From contig JABENI010000006.1 of NCBI GenBank assembly GCA_013332095.1, forward strand, positions 1 through 64,000: a stretch of 64,000 nucleotides of DNA. The letters run 5' to 3'. The notes beneath the pieces are model-generated. The model made no database searches, was not told where the DNA came from, and was given only the letters and a program-made list of their open reading frames with translations. Origin of the DNA: Candidatus Bathyoplasma sp. NZ. Its GTDB lineage: Bacteria > Bacillota_I > Bacilli_A > MAG-NZ. Below, in pieces: positions 38,803 to 47,514 of this stretch. A program made the position numbers and the translations under genes. Position 1 is the stretch's first letter; every line of letters starts with the position of its first letter.

Positions 38803-39429
38803 ATGAAACGAGAGAGTAGTATAGGAGAAATAAGAGGAGACGCAGTTTCTCATGGAGTAGCTGTTATATTTAGTATATTGAGTTTAGTTATTTTCCTGCT
38901 GAAATCTTCAAGCACGGTAGAAGTGGTTGCCTCGCTAATTTTTTCGATTTCGATGATTATGTTATATTCAATGTCGACGTTGTATCACTCTTTCGAGCGG
39001 ACAAAATTAAAAACTATTTTTAGGCGATTGGATCATGCGGCGATATACTTATTGATTGCTGCTAGTATTATTCCTTTTCTTTTAATTGCGGTAAATTCAA
39101 CAAAAGGTCTAATTGGCATAATTTTAATTAGCTCTGCTGCCCTTTTAGGGATTATTTTTAAAATGATAAATTGTGAAAAAAATCACCGAGTTCATATAGT
39201 GCTGTATTTAATGTTAGGCTGGTCAATAATGTTTTTTGCTAGTGATGTAAAAGAATATTCATCTGTTACATTTATATTTTTATTAGCAGGGGGAGTGGTT
39301 TATACTTTAGGAGCAGCTATTTATGCTTTAGCTAAATTTAAATACAGCCATCTGATTTGGCATATTTTTGTAGTGGTAGGTTCCCTTTTACATGCAATTG
39401 CCATTTATTCAATGTTAGGTTATAAGTGA
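38803..39429 (+). CDS. Hemolysin III family (PAQR-like) membrane protein
   Basis: 208 residues and seven membrane helices. HlyIII/PAQR metal-site motifs are present: DAVSHGVAVIFS at about 12-23, STLYHSF at about 59 and LIWHIFVVVGSLLHAIAIY near the end. The family is a membrane hydrolase-like group of unsettled function; haemolysis has been reported only for a few members. AAGGAG precedes the ATG; a TTG six codons upstream is in frame but within the ribosome site. Its TGA overlaps the region where proB starts. Confidence 0.9.
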   Translation: MKRESSIGEIRGDAVSHGVAVIFSILSLVIFLLKSSSTVEVVASLIFSISMIMLYSMSTLYHSFERTKLKTIFRRLDHAAIYLLIAASIIPFLLIAVNSTKGLIGIILISSAALLGIIFKMINCEKNHRVHIVLYLMLGWSIMFFASDVKEYSSVTFIFLLAGGVVYTLGAAIYALAKFKYSHLIWHIFVVVGSLLHAIAIYSMLGYK

Positions 39430-39431
39430 TT

Positions 39432-40232
39432 ATGATGAGAAAACAAATAACAAAAGCTAAAAGAGTGGTTATTAAAGTAGGAACTTCTTCAATTGCTCAC
39501 AGTAATGGTAAATTGAATTTTAAGAAAATTCGTGAATTAGCTGAAGTGTTAACAGATTTAGCAAATAGTGGAAAAGAGATAATTTTAGTATCGAGTGGGG
39601 CAATTGGTGCCGGTATTGGTAGGATGAATTTAGAAAAAAGACCAGAAGAACTCAGTATGAAACAAGCAGTAGCAGCAATTGGACAAGCTTATTTAATCCA
39701 AATTTATCAAAAGTATTTTACCGAATTTAATAGAGTCTGTGCCCAAATTTTATTAACAAAAGATATTGTAGATGACCAGATGAAAAAAGAAAATGTAATT
39801 AGAACTTTTGACTCTTTACTGGAGTTAGGGGTTATACCGATTGTTAATGAAAATGATTCGGTAGCTACAGATGAGATTATTGGCAGTAATTTTTCCGATA
39901 ATGATAATTTATCAGGAATAGTAGCAGCAGTGACGGGTGCTGATTTATTGATTATTATCAGCGATATTGAGGGACTTAGAAAAAGTGTTGCTGGTGGATT
40001 AACAGACGAAATAATTTCCACAGTGGAAAAAATTGATGACGATATCAAAAAACATGTTTTAACTACTAAATCCGAATTAGGAACTGGCGGAATGGATAGT
40101 AAATTAAAAGCTGCTAATTATCTGATTAAAAAGGGCATTGATTTAGTTATTTGCAGTGGTGCAGATGTAAAAATTTTGTATGATATTTTAGAAGGAAAAG
40201 AAGTAGGAACTATTTTTAAAGGAGCGAAATAA
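39432..40232 (+). CDS. proB: Glutamate 5-kinase
   Basis: 266 residues, the short form without the C-terminal PUA domain. It phosphorylates glutamate, the first step to proline. The amino acid kinase fold shows VVIKVGTSSIA at about 12, SSGAIGAGIGRM near 55, NENDSVATDEI near 138 and GTGGMDSKLKAA near 218. Two ATGs in a row follow the hemolysin III stop by two bases; the first is used here. The stop overlaps proA as TAATG. Confidence 0.95.
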   Translation: MMRKQITKAKRVVIKVGTSSIAHSNGKLNFKKIRELAEVLTDLANSGKEIILVSSGAIGAGIGRMNLEKRPEELSMKQAVAAIGQAYLIQIYQKYFTEFNRVCAQILLTKDIVDDQMKKENVIRTFDSLLELGVIPIVNENDSVATDEIIGSNFSDNDNLSGIVAAVTGADLLIIISDIEGLRKSVAGGLTDEIISTVEKIDDDIKKHVLTTKSELGTGGMDSKLKAANYLIKKGIDLVICSGADVKILYDILEGKEVGTIFKGAK

Positions 40233-41470
40233 TGAATTTATTAGAGATATGTCAAAATGCTAAAAAAGCAGTTAAAAATTTAAGAGAAGTGACAAAAGTA
40301 GCGAAAAATGAAATTTTAATCGAAGTCGCCGCCGCTTTAATAACAAATAAAAGAGAGATTATTGTTGAGAATGAAAAAGATTTAGCAAACGGAAAAAACA
40401 ATAATATGTCTAAAGCACTGTTAGACCGCCTACAATTAACAGATGAAAGAATTGAAAGCATGGCTTTAAGTTTAAGACAAATTGCAGAATTAGCAGACCC
40501 AATTGGCAAAGTATTGTCAATGGATGAGCGCCCTAACGGCATGATTATCGGTAAGAAAGTAGTACCTATTGGAGTAATTGGGATAATTTATGAAGCGCGA
40601 CCAAACGTAACAGTTGACGCTTTTGGGCTGTGTTTTAAAACCGGAAATGTCGTTGTTTTACGCGGAGGAAAAGAAGCATTAAATTCCAATATTAAATTAG
40701 TTGAAATTATTAATCAAGTTTTCATAAAGAGAAATATAGATCCAAACTGTTTACAAATATTAACTGATATTTCAAGAGAAACAGCCAATCAGTTTATGAA
40801 GATGGATAAATATTTAGATTTATTAATACCGCGAGGTGGTGCTGGATTAATAAATACAGTTGTACAAAATAGTACAGTACCGATTATTCAAACAGGGGTA
40901 GGTAATTGTCATACGTATATCGATAAGTATGCTGATTTAAGTAAAGCTGTCAATATTGCGTATAATGCTAAAGCACAAAGACCAGGTGTATGTAATAGTT
41001 GTGAAACAATTTTAGTTCATAAAGATATTAAAGATCAATTTCTTCCTTTGATAGCTGAAAAGTTCAAAGGCATTGTGGAAATTCGTGGAGATAAAACAGT
41101 TAGAGAATTAATTGATTATGCTACCGAAGTAACAGTAGAAGATTATCAAACAGAATTTCACGATTATATTGTCGCAATCAGAGTTGTCGATAGTTTAAAC
41201 GAAGCAATTGCCCATATTGAACAGTATACAACGTACCATTCAGAAGCGATTATTACCGATAATTATCCAAACGCTCAAAAGTTTTTAAATGATATTGATG
41301 CAGCAGCTGTATACGTAAATGCTTCTACCAGGTTGACTGATGGATTCGAGTTTGGCTTCGGAGCAGAAATTGGGATCAGTACCCAAAAATTACATGCTAG
41401 AGGACCAATGGGGTTAGAAGTTTTAACTAGTACAAAATACATTATTTATGGAAATGGTCAAATCAAATAA
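40232..41470 (+). CDS. proA: Glutamate-5-semialdehyde (gamma-glutamyl phosphate) reductase
   Basis: 412 residues, an aldehyde-dehydrogenase-fold enzyme reducing gamma-glutamyl phosphate with NADPH. The catalytic cysteine is in RPGVCNSCETILVH at about residues 250-263, and the ALD-type segments GVIGIIYEARPNVT near 110 and RGGKEALNSN near 144 match the family. Two genes of proline synthesis are here; proC is not in the window. Confidence 0.96.
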   Translation: MNLLEICQNAKKAVKNLREVTKVAKNEILIEVAAALITNKREIIVENEKDLANGKNNNMSKALLDRLQLTDERIESMALSLRQIAELADPIGKVLSMDERPNGMIIGKKVVPIGVIGIIYEARPNVTVDAFGLCFKTGNVVVLRGGKEALNSNIKLVEIINQVFIKRNIDPNCLQILTDISRETANQFMKMDKYLDLLIPRGGAGLINTVVQNSTVPIIQTGVGNCHTYIDKYADLSKAVNIAYNAKAQRPGVCNSCETILVHKDIKDQFLPLIAEKFKGIVEIRGDKTVRELIDYATEVTVEDYQTEFHDYIVAIRVVDSLNEAIAHIEQYTTYHSEAIITDNYPNAQKFLNDIDAAAVYVNASTRLTDGFEFGFGAEIGISTQKLHARGPMGLEVLTSTKYIIYGNGQIK

Positions 41471-41568
41471 AGAAATGAGAAAATTTTTTAGAAAATAGTT
41501 AAAAAAACAATCTAAAAATCAAAGAAAATTATAAATAATTTAAATATTAGAAAAAATGTCAAATATGT

Positions 41569-41596
41569 TTGTATATTTAACATTTTTTGTTATAAT
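41569..41596 (+). promoter_or_regulatory. Promoter of the ImmA-like gene
   Basis: TTGTAT (41569-41574), 16-base spacer, TATAAT (41591-41596). Confidence 0.6.
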
Positions 41597-41600
41597 AACG

Positions 41601-41618
41601 ATAACGTAAAAACGTTAT
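41601..41618. promoter_or_regulatory. Candidate operator (inverted repeat at the transcription start)
   Basis: ATAACGT (41601-41607) and ACGTTAT (41612-41618) form a perfect 7-bp inverted repeat around four A residues, just downstream of the -10 box, where a repressor would block the start. No HTH regulator is encoded next to it. Confidence 0.5.
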
Positions 41619-41680
41619 AAAACCTTCTACAATAATAGAATATTATTATCATTAGGATGTGTTGAAAAGAGGTGAGTTTA

Positions 41681-42199
41681 ATGAATGAATTTAATATTGA
41701 TGATGCCGAGGATAGAGCAAAATCTATTAGGGAAGAATTAAAATTAACTGATAAAATTGGTTTAAAAATAGGGAGATTAGTTGAATTGTTAGAAAAAGAA
41801 TCTAATAAAAAAATCATAATTTTAGAAGCTGATTTTTCTGATGTAAACTCTAATTACAGTGGACTTTTGGATATTGAAAAAGATAAAGTAAATATCTGTA
41901 TGAACAAAAATGAATCTATGGAGAAAAAAAGATTTACAGCAGCGCATGAAATAGGACGGTTTTTGCTTCACTATAATGGTGAATCTGAAAAAACGTATAC
42001 GGTAATAAGAAGATCTATTAATGAAGAACGTGATGAAAAAGAGTTGCAAGCTGATGCTTTTGCAAATGAACTGTTAATGCCTGCTAATCAAATTGTACGA
42101 TTTTTTAAAATTGAAAAAAATACTGCTATACTTGCTGAAGTATTTGGCGTTTCTCGTATTGACATGAAATTAAGATTAGAAGGGTTAGAACTGATATAA
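41681..42199 (+). CDS. ImmA/IrrE-family protein with altered zinc motif
   Basis: 172 residues. Active ImmA/IrrE proteases carry HEXXH; here FTAAHEIGRFLLHYN (about 85-99) has Arg where the second His ligand should be, while the downstream glutamate-bearing LQADAFANELLMP (about 124-136) is kept. Catalytic activity is thus doubtful; it may act as a sensor or binding partner. The usual XRE regulator partner is missing. GAGGTGA and the ATG at 41681 set the start over an in-frame GTG nine bases earlier. It is followed after one base by a membrane protein gene. Confidence 0.82.
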   Translation: MNEFNIDDAEDRAKSIREELKLTDKIGLKIGRLVELLEKESNKKIIILEADFSDVNSNYSGLLDIEKDKVNICMNKNESMEKKRFTAAHEIGRFLLHYNGESEKTYTVIRRSINEERDEKELQADAFANELLMPANQIVRFFKIEKNTAILAEVFGVSRIDMKLRLEGLELI

Positions 42200-42200
42200 A

Positions 42201-42647
42201 ATGAATAATGACAAAAATACAGTGAGTTTTAAAAATTTAAAATTTACAAATGAATTAGACATAGATCAAGAAAAATACGAAAAACCTGAGTCAACTGAAG
42301 AAAAGAAATTAAGAGAAAGCCATCTCAATAGTGGTTGGAAATTGGTTCAAGAAGTTTTGCAAGTTTATAAAGAAGAAGAAAAAATTAAAAGAGTGCATAG
42401 AAAAAGGATATCTACCCTGTTTTTATCTATTTTATTTATTGAATTAATAGGTATTTTTATATTAATAACATTTATAGGATTGGGAAATTTAAAATACGAA
42501 AGCGATCAAATAATAATTGTTTTTATAACTACTACTTTCGTAGAAATAGTAGGTATAACTTCATATATAGTTACAAGTATATTTAAAAGTGATAAAATAT
42601 TAATAAAAATTATTGAAAAAATTGTCAGTGGAATAAATCCCAAATAA
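42201..42647 (+). CDS. Membrane protein partner of the ImmA-like gene
   Basis: 148 residues. A charged cytoplasmic N-terminal part of about 70 residues, with a KEEEKIKRVHRKR patch, is followed by two membrane helices (about 72-95 and 104-127) and a basic amphipathic tail. It starts one base after the ImmA-like stop, so it is co-translated. Function not recognised; pairing with ImmA-type proteins near other toxin-antitoxin genes suggests an accessory two-gene module. Confidence 0.7.
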   Translation: MNNDKNTVSFKNLKFTNELDIDQEKYEKPESTEEKKLRESHLNSGWKLVQEVLQVYKEEEKIKRVHRKRISTLFLSILFIELIGIFILITFIGLGNLKYESDQIIIVFITTTFVEIVGITSYIVTSIFKSDKILIKIIEKIVSGINPK

Positions 42648-42695
42648 ATGAAATACTTGGATGTTTTAATTAAATTAAATTTTATAAATAATAAT

Positions 42696-42723
42696 AAAAA
42701 GAGAAGATAAATTCTCTTTTTTT
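42696..42723 (+). terminator. Terminator of the ImmA-like pair
   Basis: AAAAAGAGAA (42696-42705) pairs with TTCTCTTTTT (42712-42721), ending in a T run. The remaining ~300 bases to the next promoter at 43015 are AT-rich and show nothing recognisable. Confidence 0.85.
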
Positions 42724-43014
42724 GTCCTAAAATTTTTTTAATAATTTTTATTTTGATTATTTTAAAATTAGTTCAAATCATCCAGCAATCATCAATGTTT
42801 TAATTTGTTATTAGTCAATTGTTGCAAGTATATAGATTGTGTAACTAGAAGAAGGTTTTAATGATATTTATTGTTTTATACGATAAATATTAATACTTTT
42901 ATTATTAATTTTTTCTCTACTATTTAATATCAATCAAGGTTGTTTTATATCGGGATATTCGGATAAAGTTATGCTTAATGTTATCTGTATACATGTGTTC
43001 TGAAAACAGCCAGA

Positions 43015-43043
43015 TTGCTATATCTATGCATTTGTTGTATAAT
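43015..43043 (+). promoter_or_regulatory. Promoter of the second ABC-2 pair
   Basis: TTGCTA (43015-43020), 17-base spacer, TATAAT (43038-43043), then AGGAGG before the ATG at 43072. Confidence 0.7.
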
Positions 43044-43071
43044 ATATTAATACCGATAGGAGGTAAAAACA

Positions 43072-43794
43072 ATGATAGAAATTAATGAACTTAGTTTTTC
43101 TTATGGTGTTCAAAAAGTTTTGAATAACATTTCAGTAAATTTTTCTCCAGGGAAAATATATTGTATTATTGGTGAAAATGGAGCGGGAAAAACTACTCTT
43201 ATAGAATATATGTTAGGGTTGAAAAAAGAAAACGATAAGGTGAAATATAATAAGAAACAATTTAGCGAAATAAAAAAAGAACTGGGAGTAGTTTTTCAAG
43301 AAAATGGTTTATTTCCAAGAATAAAAGTAAAAGAAGAACTCGATGCATTTGCAGAATTATACAATGCAGATAATGAATGGAAAGAGGAAATAATAAATAT
43401 ATTTCATCTTGAGAACTTATTGAATAAAAGAGGTCCCTCTTTAAGTGGTGGAGAAAGAAGGCGTGTGTTGATTGCTCTCGCTTTTATAGGGAAACCTAAA
43501 TATATCGTACTTGATGAACCATTTACGGGAATTGATACCAAATTACGTAATTCACTTAGATTATTTATGCAAGAATATGTTGAAAAAAATAATGCTGTAT
43601 TAATATTTAGTGAACATAATTTATTTGAATGTAATAAATACAAATATTATTTTCTGTTCCTATACAAGGGTAAAATACCATTAAGAGGTTATGGCAAAGA
43701 TATTTTTTCTAAACTAAATATTGGTGAAACAATAGATATCCAAGATTTTTATTTAAAGTTGTGGGAGGGTGAATTTGATGCGAAAATTTTTTAG
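43072..43794 (+). CDS. ABC transporter ATP-binding protein
   Basis: 240 residues. Walker A GENGAGKTT at about 33-41, Q-loop VVFQENGLFP near 78, signature LSGGERRRVLIALAF at about 124 and Walker B YIVLDEPFTGID at about 143. The switch histidine lies in FSEHNLFECNKY. A single-domain exporter ATPase. Its 3' end overlaps the permease gene by 17 bases. No regulator or substrate gene lies next to it, so cargo is unknown. Confidence 0.92.
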   Translation: MIEINELSFSYGVQKVLNNISVNFSPGKIYCIIGENGAGKTTLIEYMLGLKKENDKVKYNKKQFSEIKKELGVVFQENGLFPRIKVKEELDAFAELYNADNEWKEEIINIFHLENLLNKRGPSLSGGERRRVLIALAFIGKPKYIVLDEPFTGIDTKLRNSLRLFMQEYVEKNNAVLIFSEHNLFECNKYKYYFLFLYKGKIPLRGYGKDIFSKLNIGETIDIQDFYLKLWEGEFDAKIF

Positions 43795-44506
43795 AAATGA
43801 AATATTAGCACATATTAGGGAACCTTTTGCTTTATTCTTTACAATTATTCTACCGATAGGCATGACATTGATATATGGAAAAATATATGGTGCTTATGAT
43901 TGGAATGAAAAATTTAGTGGTTATGACGCAACTATGATTTTTAACTTGATATTTCTATCAGCAAATATTGGTATAATTTCATTAGCAATGAGTGCATTTG
44001 AGAAAAAGGCTACATTTACACACAAAAGATATTTAATGTTGCCAATCAGTAAAACTAGGTACTTTTTACTTAATGTTTTTTCAATTGTAGTAGTGAATTT
44101 AGTTATATCAGCGGTTGTTATAATTCTTAGTTATGTACTGTATGATGTAACTATTAAGATAAATCTATTTTTTATAATAGTTTATGTTTTAGTCAGTTAT
44201 TTATTTTTTATTATCGGATATATTATTTCTCTGCTGAATGTTTCACCAAATAGTGGTCAAGCTATCGGTCTCTTTACTTTCTTTGTTCTTTTATTTTTTT
44301 CAGGAATGGTTATTCCACTTGAGGGATTCTCGTCTATCTTACAAACAATGTCTGAATTTTCACCTATGAATGTATCTTTAGAAATGTATTTATTATCCAA
44401 TGATTTAAGCAATATATCTTTATACGCAAAAGAAATTATAGCATTCTTTGTATATCTAGGTGGATTCACTTTGATTCTAGTTGGTAGGCAATTAAAACGA
44501 AATTAG
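43778..44506 (+). CDS. ABC-2 type permease
   Basis: 242 residues, six membrane helices, with the ABC-2 membrane layout: an N-terminal amphipathic EILAHIREPFALFFTIILP, the FEKKATFTHKRYLMLPIS coupling segment at about 73-90, and the late ...FFSGMVIPLEGF motif near 178 that is common in ABC-2 permeases. GGGAGGGTG precedes the ATG; a GTG nine bases earlier is also open. It likely works as a homodimer with the preceding ATPase. Confidence 0.85.
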   Translation: MRKFFRNEILAHIREPFALFFTIILPIGMTLIYGKIYGAYDWNEKFSGYDATMIFNLIFLSANIGIISLAMSAFEKKATFTHKRYLMLPISKTRYFLLNVFSIVVVNLVISAVVIILSYVLYDVTIKINLFFIIVYVLVSYLFFIIGYIISLLNVSPNSGQAIGLFTFFVLLFFSGMVIPLEGFSSILQTMSEFSPMNVSLEMYLLSNDLSNISLYAKEIIAFFVYLGGFTLILVGRQLKRN

Positions 44507-45023
44507 TTGCGAATATAATTAATAAAAAAATATTTTAAGAAAATATATTGAAGATAGCAACACTTCATAGGGAATTGTTGAAAGGGTTAGTAATTTAGCA
44601 ATTAGGAGTTTAAAAAGATTTTATATTCGATTTCTAAATTTAAAAAATTCTTTTATTACTGTCCGATATCTGAGGTGAAGGGATTGCAAAAGGTAGTGAG
44701 GAATTAAGCGAGATCGAGGTTTGTCTATCAGATTAAAAGAAAAAAAGAAATAATAATTAAAACAAATAATAAAGTCTCTAAGGTGTGACCTAGAGACTTT
44801 TAGATTGCATCGTAAGTTTTTAGTACAAACTATATCAATAGATGAATTGTGAGTGGCAGAAGACATCTTAGTGAAATTAAATGTTAATCTCAAACTGCCA
44901 AAATATTCAACTAGATTTCCAAAGACACTAAAAATACAAATGAAAAACACAGTAAAACAAAGAAAAATAGAGATATTTTATTTTCTTATAAGCAACTGCC
45001 AATTAAATTTTATTACAAAACCA
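44507..45023. other. Gene-free region with one hairpin
   Basis: No supportable gene in about 520 bases; short frames on both strands have no ribosome site or family pattern. A strong hairpin at 44771-44800 (AAAGTCTCTA-AGGT with ACC-TAGAGACTTT) followed by TTT could be a terminator. Confidence 0.55.
44771..44803. terminator. Possible terminator hairpin
   Basis: AAAGTCTCTAAGGT and ACCTAGAGACTTT pair over about 12 bases around GTG; the T tract is short, so strength is uncertain. Confidence 0.6.
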
Positions 45024-45052
45024 TTGACATATAAACAAATGAAGTTTATAAT
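45024..45052 (+). promoter_or_regulatory. Promoter of higB-higA-sce7725 operon
   Basis: A consensus TTGACA (45024-45029), 17-base spacer and TATAAT (45047-45052), one of the best promoters in the window. Confidence 0.85.
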
Positions 45053-45056
45053 TTAA

Positions 45057-45071
45057 TTACCTTTTAGGTAA
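45057..45071. promoter_or_regulatory. Candidate HigA operator
   Basis: TTACC and GGTAA flank TTTTA in a 15-base inverted repeat placed at the expected transcription start, typical for autoregulation by the antitoxin. Confidence 0.5.
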
Positions 45072-45105
45072 AAATATAAATACAATCACAGAAAGAGATG
45101 GAGCA

Positions 45106-45423
45106 ATGGAAATATCATATGATACAAGGAAACTAGAGTTGAAACTTGATGGACTAATTAATTTGAAACGATATTATACAAACATATATATAAAACTCTA
45201 TGAAAGATTGTCTGCACTTGAAACAGCGGCAAGTTTGGATTTAATATCGCATTCACCACCACTTTCACGACATAAATTAAAAGGGAATTATGAAGGATTT
45301 TATGCTATAAGTGTATCAAAGAATTATAAAATTATTATTAAGCCAGATTATGATAATTATCGCAAAATTAAACTTGAACAAATAAAAAGAATTATAATTA
45401 TGGCTATCGAAGATTATCACTAG
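45106..45423 (+). CDS. higB: HigB-type toxin (RelE/ParE superfamily)
   Basis: 105 residues. The C-terminal pattern PPLSRHKLKGNYEGFYAISV, YKIIIKP and final IEDYH is the plasmid-maintenance killer/HigB-like fold; these proteins cleave mRNA at the ribosome. The N-terminal ~45 residues are a helical hairpin. It precedes the antitoxin, the order typical of higBA, with 11 bases between. Catalytic residues in this family vary, so activity is inferred from fold and context. Confidence 0.85.
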   Translation: MEISYDTRKLELKLDGLINLKRYYTNIYIKLYERLSALETAASLDLISHSPPLSRHKLKGNYEGFYAISVSKNYKIIIKPDYDNYRKIKLEQIKRIIIMAIEDYH

Positions 45424-45434
45424 GAGGACAAAAA

Positions 45435-46514
45435 ATGAGTAAAAAACTTGTAAAATTAGGTACTTTTATTCTTGATTATATGGAAGAATTAGGTTATTCA
45501 AGAAAGCAGTTGGCTGAAAAAATGAAAATGTCACAAAAATATATTTCTGAATTGATAAATGCTAAAACAAAACTCTCTGTTGAAGTAGCTTTAAAATTTG
45601 AAAAAGTGTTCAAAGGTACTAAGGCTGAATTTTGGTTGCAAATCGACAATGCATACTACGTTGCTCTTGAAAGATTAAAAGTTGAGAGTGGTTCACTGTA
45701 TTCGTTAGATAAAGTTAATAATGATTTTTCACTTAGCACATTACTAAAAGGGTTAGGATTATCACTTGAAGAAAAGGTCAATGAATTACTTAACATTCAT
45801 GAAGTTGATTCCATAAATCAATTATACCAAAAATGTGATACTTTTGAATACAGTTATAATTTTATGCAAGACAACGGAGATAAGAAATCAATATACAATT
45901 GGATTGCGATATGTAATAAACAAATAGAAATTGTAAATAAAATTCCAAATAAATTTGAATTAAAAAATCTTCAAAATCAAGATAATTTAAATGAATTGAA
46001 GTATATACTCTACTCAAAAGATTTTAATAATGTTTTAAATGAGTTAACAGATTTTTGTAATGATTTAGGCATATATTTGATTTTTAATGAAGCAGTAACT
46101 AATTCCAAGGTAAGAGGAGCAACGGGCTATTATAAAGATAATCCAGTAATTTATCTTAGTTCTAGATTCAAGAGATTAGATGCAATATATTTTTCGTTCG
46201 TTCATGAAATAGGGCACATTATCGAAAATGAAAATGTAAATGAAAAAACAATTAATATTAATACTGAGGAAATTACCCATAATGCTTTTGCTAGAGATTT
46301 TTTCATTGAAAAAAAGGATTATAATCAATTTATATCAAGTGGATTGTTTGAACCAAAAAACATAGTCGAATTTTCAAGTAGATGTAACGTAATTGAGGAT
46401 ATTTTAGTAGGTTTCTTACAACATGATAAATATGTTGAAATGAATCAACTTACAAAATATAGAACAATATTAAAAGAAGGTGATTTAAATGTATATTCCG
46501 ATTTTGAAAAATAG
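45435..46514 (+). CDS. higA: HigA-type antitoxin fused to ImmA/IrrE metallopeptidase
   Basis: 359 residues, about 250 longer than a plain HigA. Residues 8-65 form an XRE helix-turn-helix (SRKQLAEKMKMSQKYISELI) with the HigA-type continuation ALKFEKVFKGTKAEFWLQI. From about 230 there is an ImmA/IrrE domain with an intact zinc motif, SFVHEIGHIIENE, and a later glutamate region NAFARDFFI. The protease part may degrade or sense the antitoxin under stress. AGGAGG precedes the ATG. Its end overlaps the sce7725-like gene by 26 bases. Confidence 0.88.
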   Translation: MSKKLVKLGTFILDYMEELGYSRKQLAEKMKMSQKYISELINAKTKLSVEVALKFEKVFKGTKAEFWLQIDNAYYVALERLKVESGSLYSLDKVNNDFSLSTLLKGLGLSLEEKVNELLNIHEVDSINQLYQKCDTFEYSYNFMQDNGDKKSIYNWIAICNKQIEIVNKIPNKFELKNLQNQDNLNELKYILYSKDFNNVLNELTDFCNDLGIYLIFNEAVTNSKVRGATGYYKDNPVIYLSSRFKRLDAIYFSFVHEIGHIIENENVNEKTININTEEITHNAFARDFFIEKKDYNQFISSGLFEPKNIVEFSSRCNVIEDILVGFLQHDKYVEMNQLTKYRTILKEGDLNVYSDFEK

Positions 46515-47514
46515 AATGTATGAAGTGAAATTATTAAAAGAATTTTCACATTTATTTAATGACGCCACGACGCCATTATTAGAACTTATTCATCTGAAAC
46601 CTAAGAAAGGAGTTGAAGACCCTTTCAAGCATAGACTTTTGGAATATCAATCAATAATCGAAAAGGAATTTTTTGTGGAATTTTATCAGTACAATGATAA
46701 AAAACATAAGAATGCAGATCACAGTAAAATTAATATTAGTTATGATATATATCAAAATGATAATGAGGAAAATTATATAATAAATTTATATAGAAAACTC
46801 AAAGAAATCAACTTAGCTATACCAGTTGTCACAGTTTCGAATATTAATTTACATAGAGATTATGCTCGAATCATAAAATTTGTAAAAAAGCATTTCAAGA
46901 CCGTGGTCTTGAGGTTTAAATTAAATGCCTTAAATGACACAATAAAAGAATGCTTAAATATGCTCAGAGAAAACGACACAGTATTCGTTGACATTGATGA
47001 AGAAAGTGTACTTTCTACAAAGAGAAAGATAAAAAAAATAAACTTATCTGACTATAAGTTTAAAAAAATATTAACATATTCTGCTAGAAAAAAGAGTCAA
47101 ACATATTCAGAACTATCTACTGGTCAAACAAAGATAATTGATGAAGAACCAATATTATGTTATAAAAAACTTGGTTTTGACGGAATAGCGAATTATCTCG
47201 GTATTAAAGATGATTTACCAGCGAAGGGTGGAAACACAAGTGGTGAAAACCCTACAGCAATTCTCTTTGATTATAAGGCTAATGCTTATAAAATAGAGCA
47301 GTCCGAAGATCTAAAGGGAGCAGAGGGATTCAAGTCAATTATGAAAACACTCATGAAAAAAGACGGTTGGACTAACGACAACAATGATTGCGATTGCTAT
47401 AAAGAAATGCTCATAAGAGAAAAAAATGACAAGTACAAGACATTCGGAACATTTAAATTTTTTACAATAATTAGGTATTTAAGCCAAATGAAGAGGTACC
47501 ACAATACCAATTAG
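46489..47514 (+). CDS. sce7725-like family protein
   Basis: 341 residues. The N-terminus MYIPILKNRMYEVKLLKEF and the following PLLELIHLKPKK match the start of sce7725/beta-family proteins (M-Y-x-P-x-L-(K/R)-G-x-x-x-E-x-x-A-L), and NPTAILFDYKANAYK near 260 is also typical. The family is known mainly as the neighbour of sce7726 proteins; its biochemical function is not established. It overlaps higA at the start, so it belongs to the toxin-antitoxin operon, and its 3' end overlaps the opposing sce7726-like gene by 44 bases. Confidence 0.65.
   Translation: MYIPILKNRMYEVKLLKEFSHLFNDATTPLLELIHLKPKKGVEDPFKHRLLEYQSIIEKEFFVEFYQYNDKKHKNADHSKINISYDIYQNDNEENYIINLYRKLKEINLAIPVVTVSNINLHRDYARIIKFVKKHFKTVVLRFKLNALNDTIKECLNMLRENDTVFVDIDEESVLSTKRKIKKINLSDYKFKKILTYSARKKSQTYSELSTGQTKIIDEEPILCYKKLGFDGIANYLGIKDDLPAKGGNTSGENPTAILFDYKANAYKIEQSEDLKGAEGFKSIMKTLMKKDGWTNDNNDCDCYKEMLIREKNDKYKTFGTFKFFTIIRYLSQMKRYHNTN

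Noticed and set aside
44771-44800. Riboswitch or small RNA
   Set aside because: A simple hairpin with a short T run explains it; no conserved aptamer features recognised.
44621-44950. 109-codon minus-strand frame in the gap before higB
   Set aside because: No ribosome site, passes through a terminator-like hairpin and has unusual composition.
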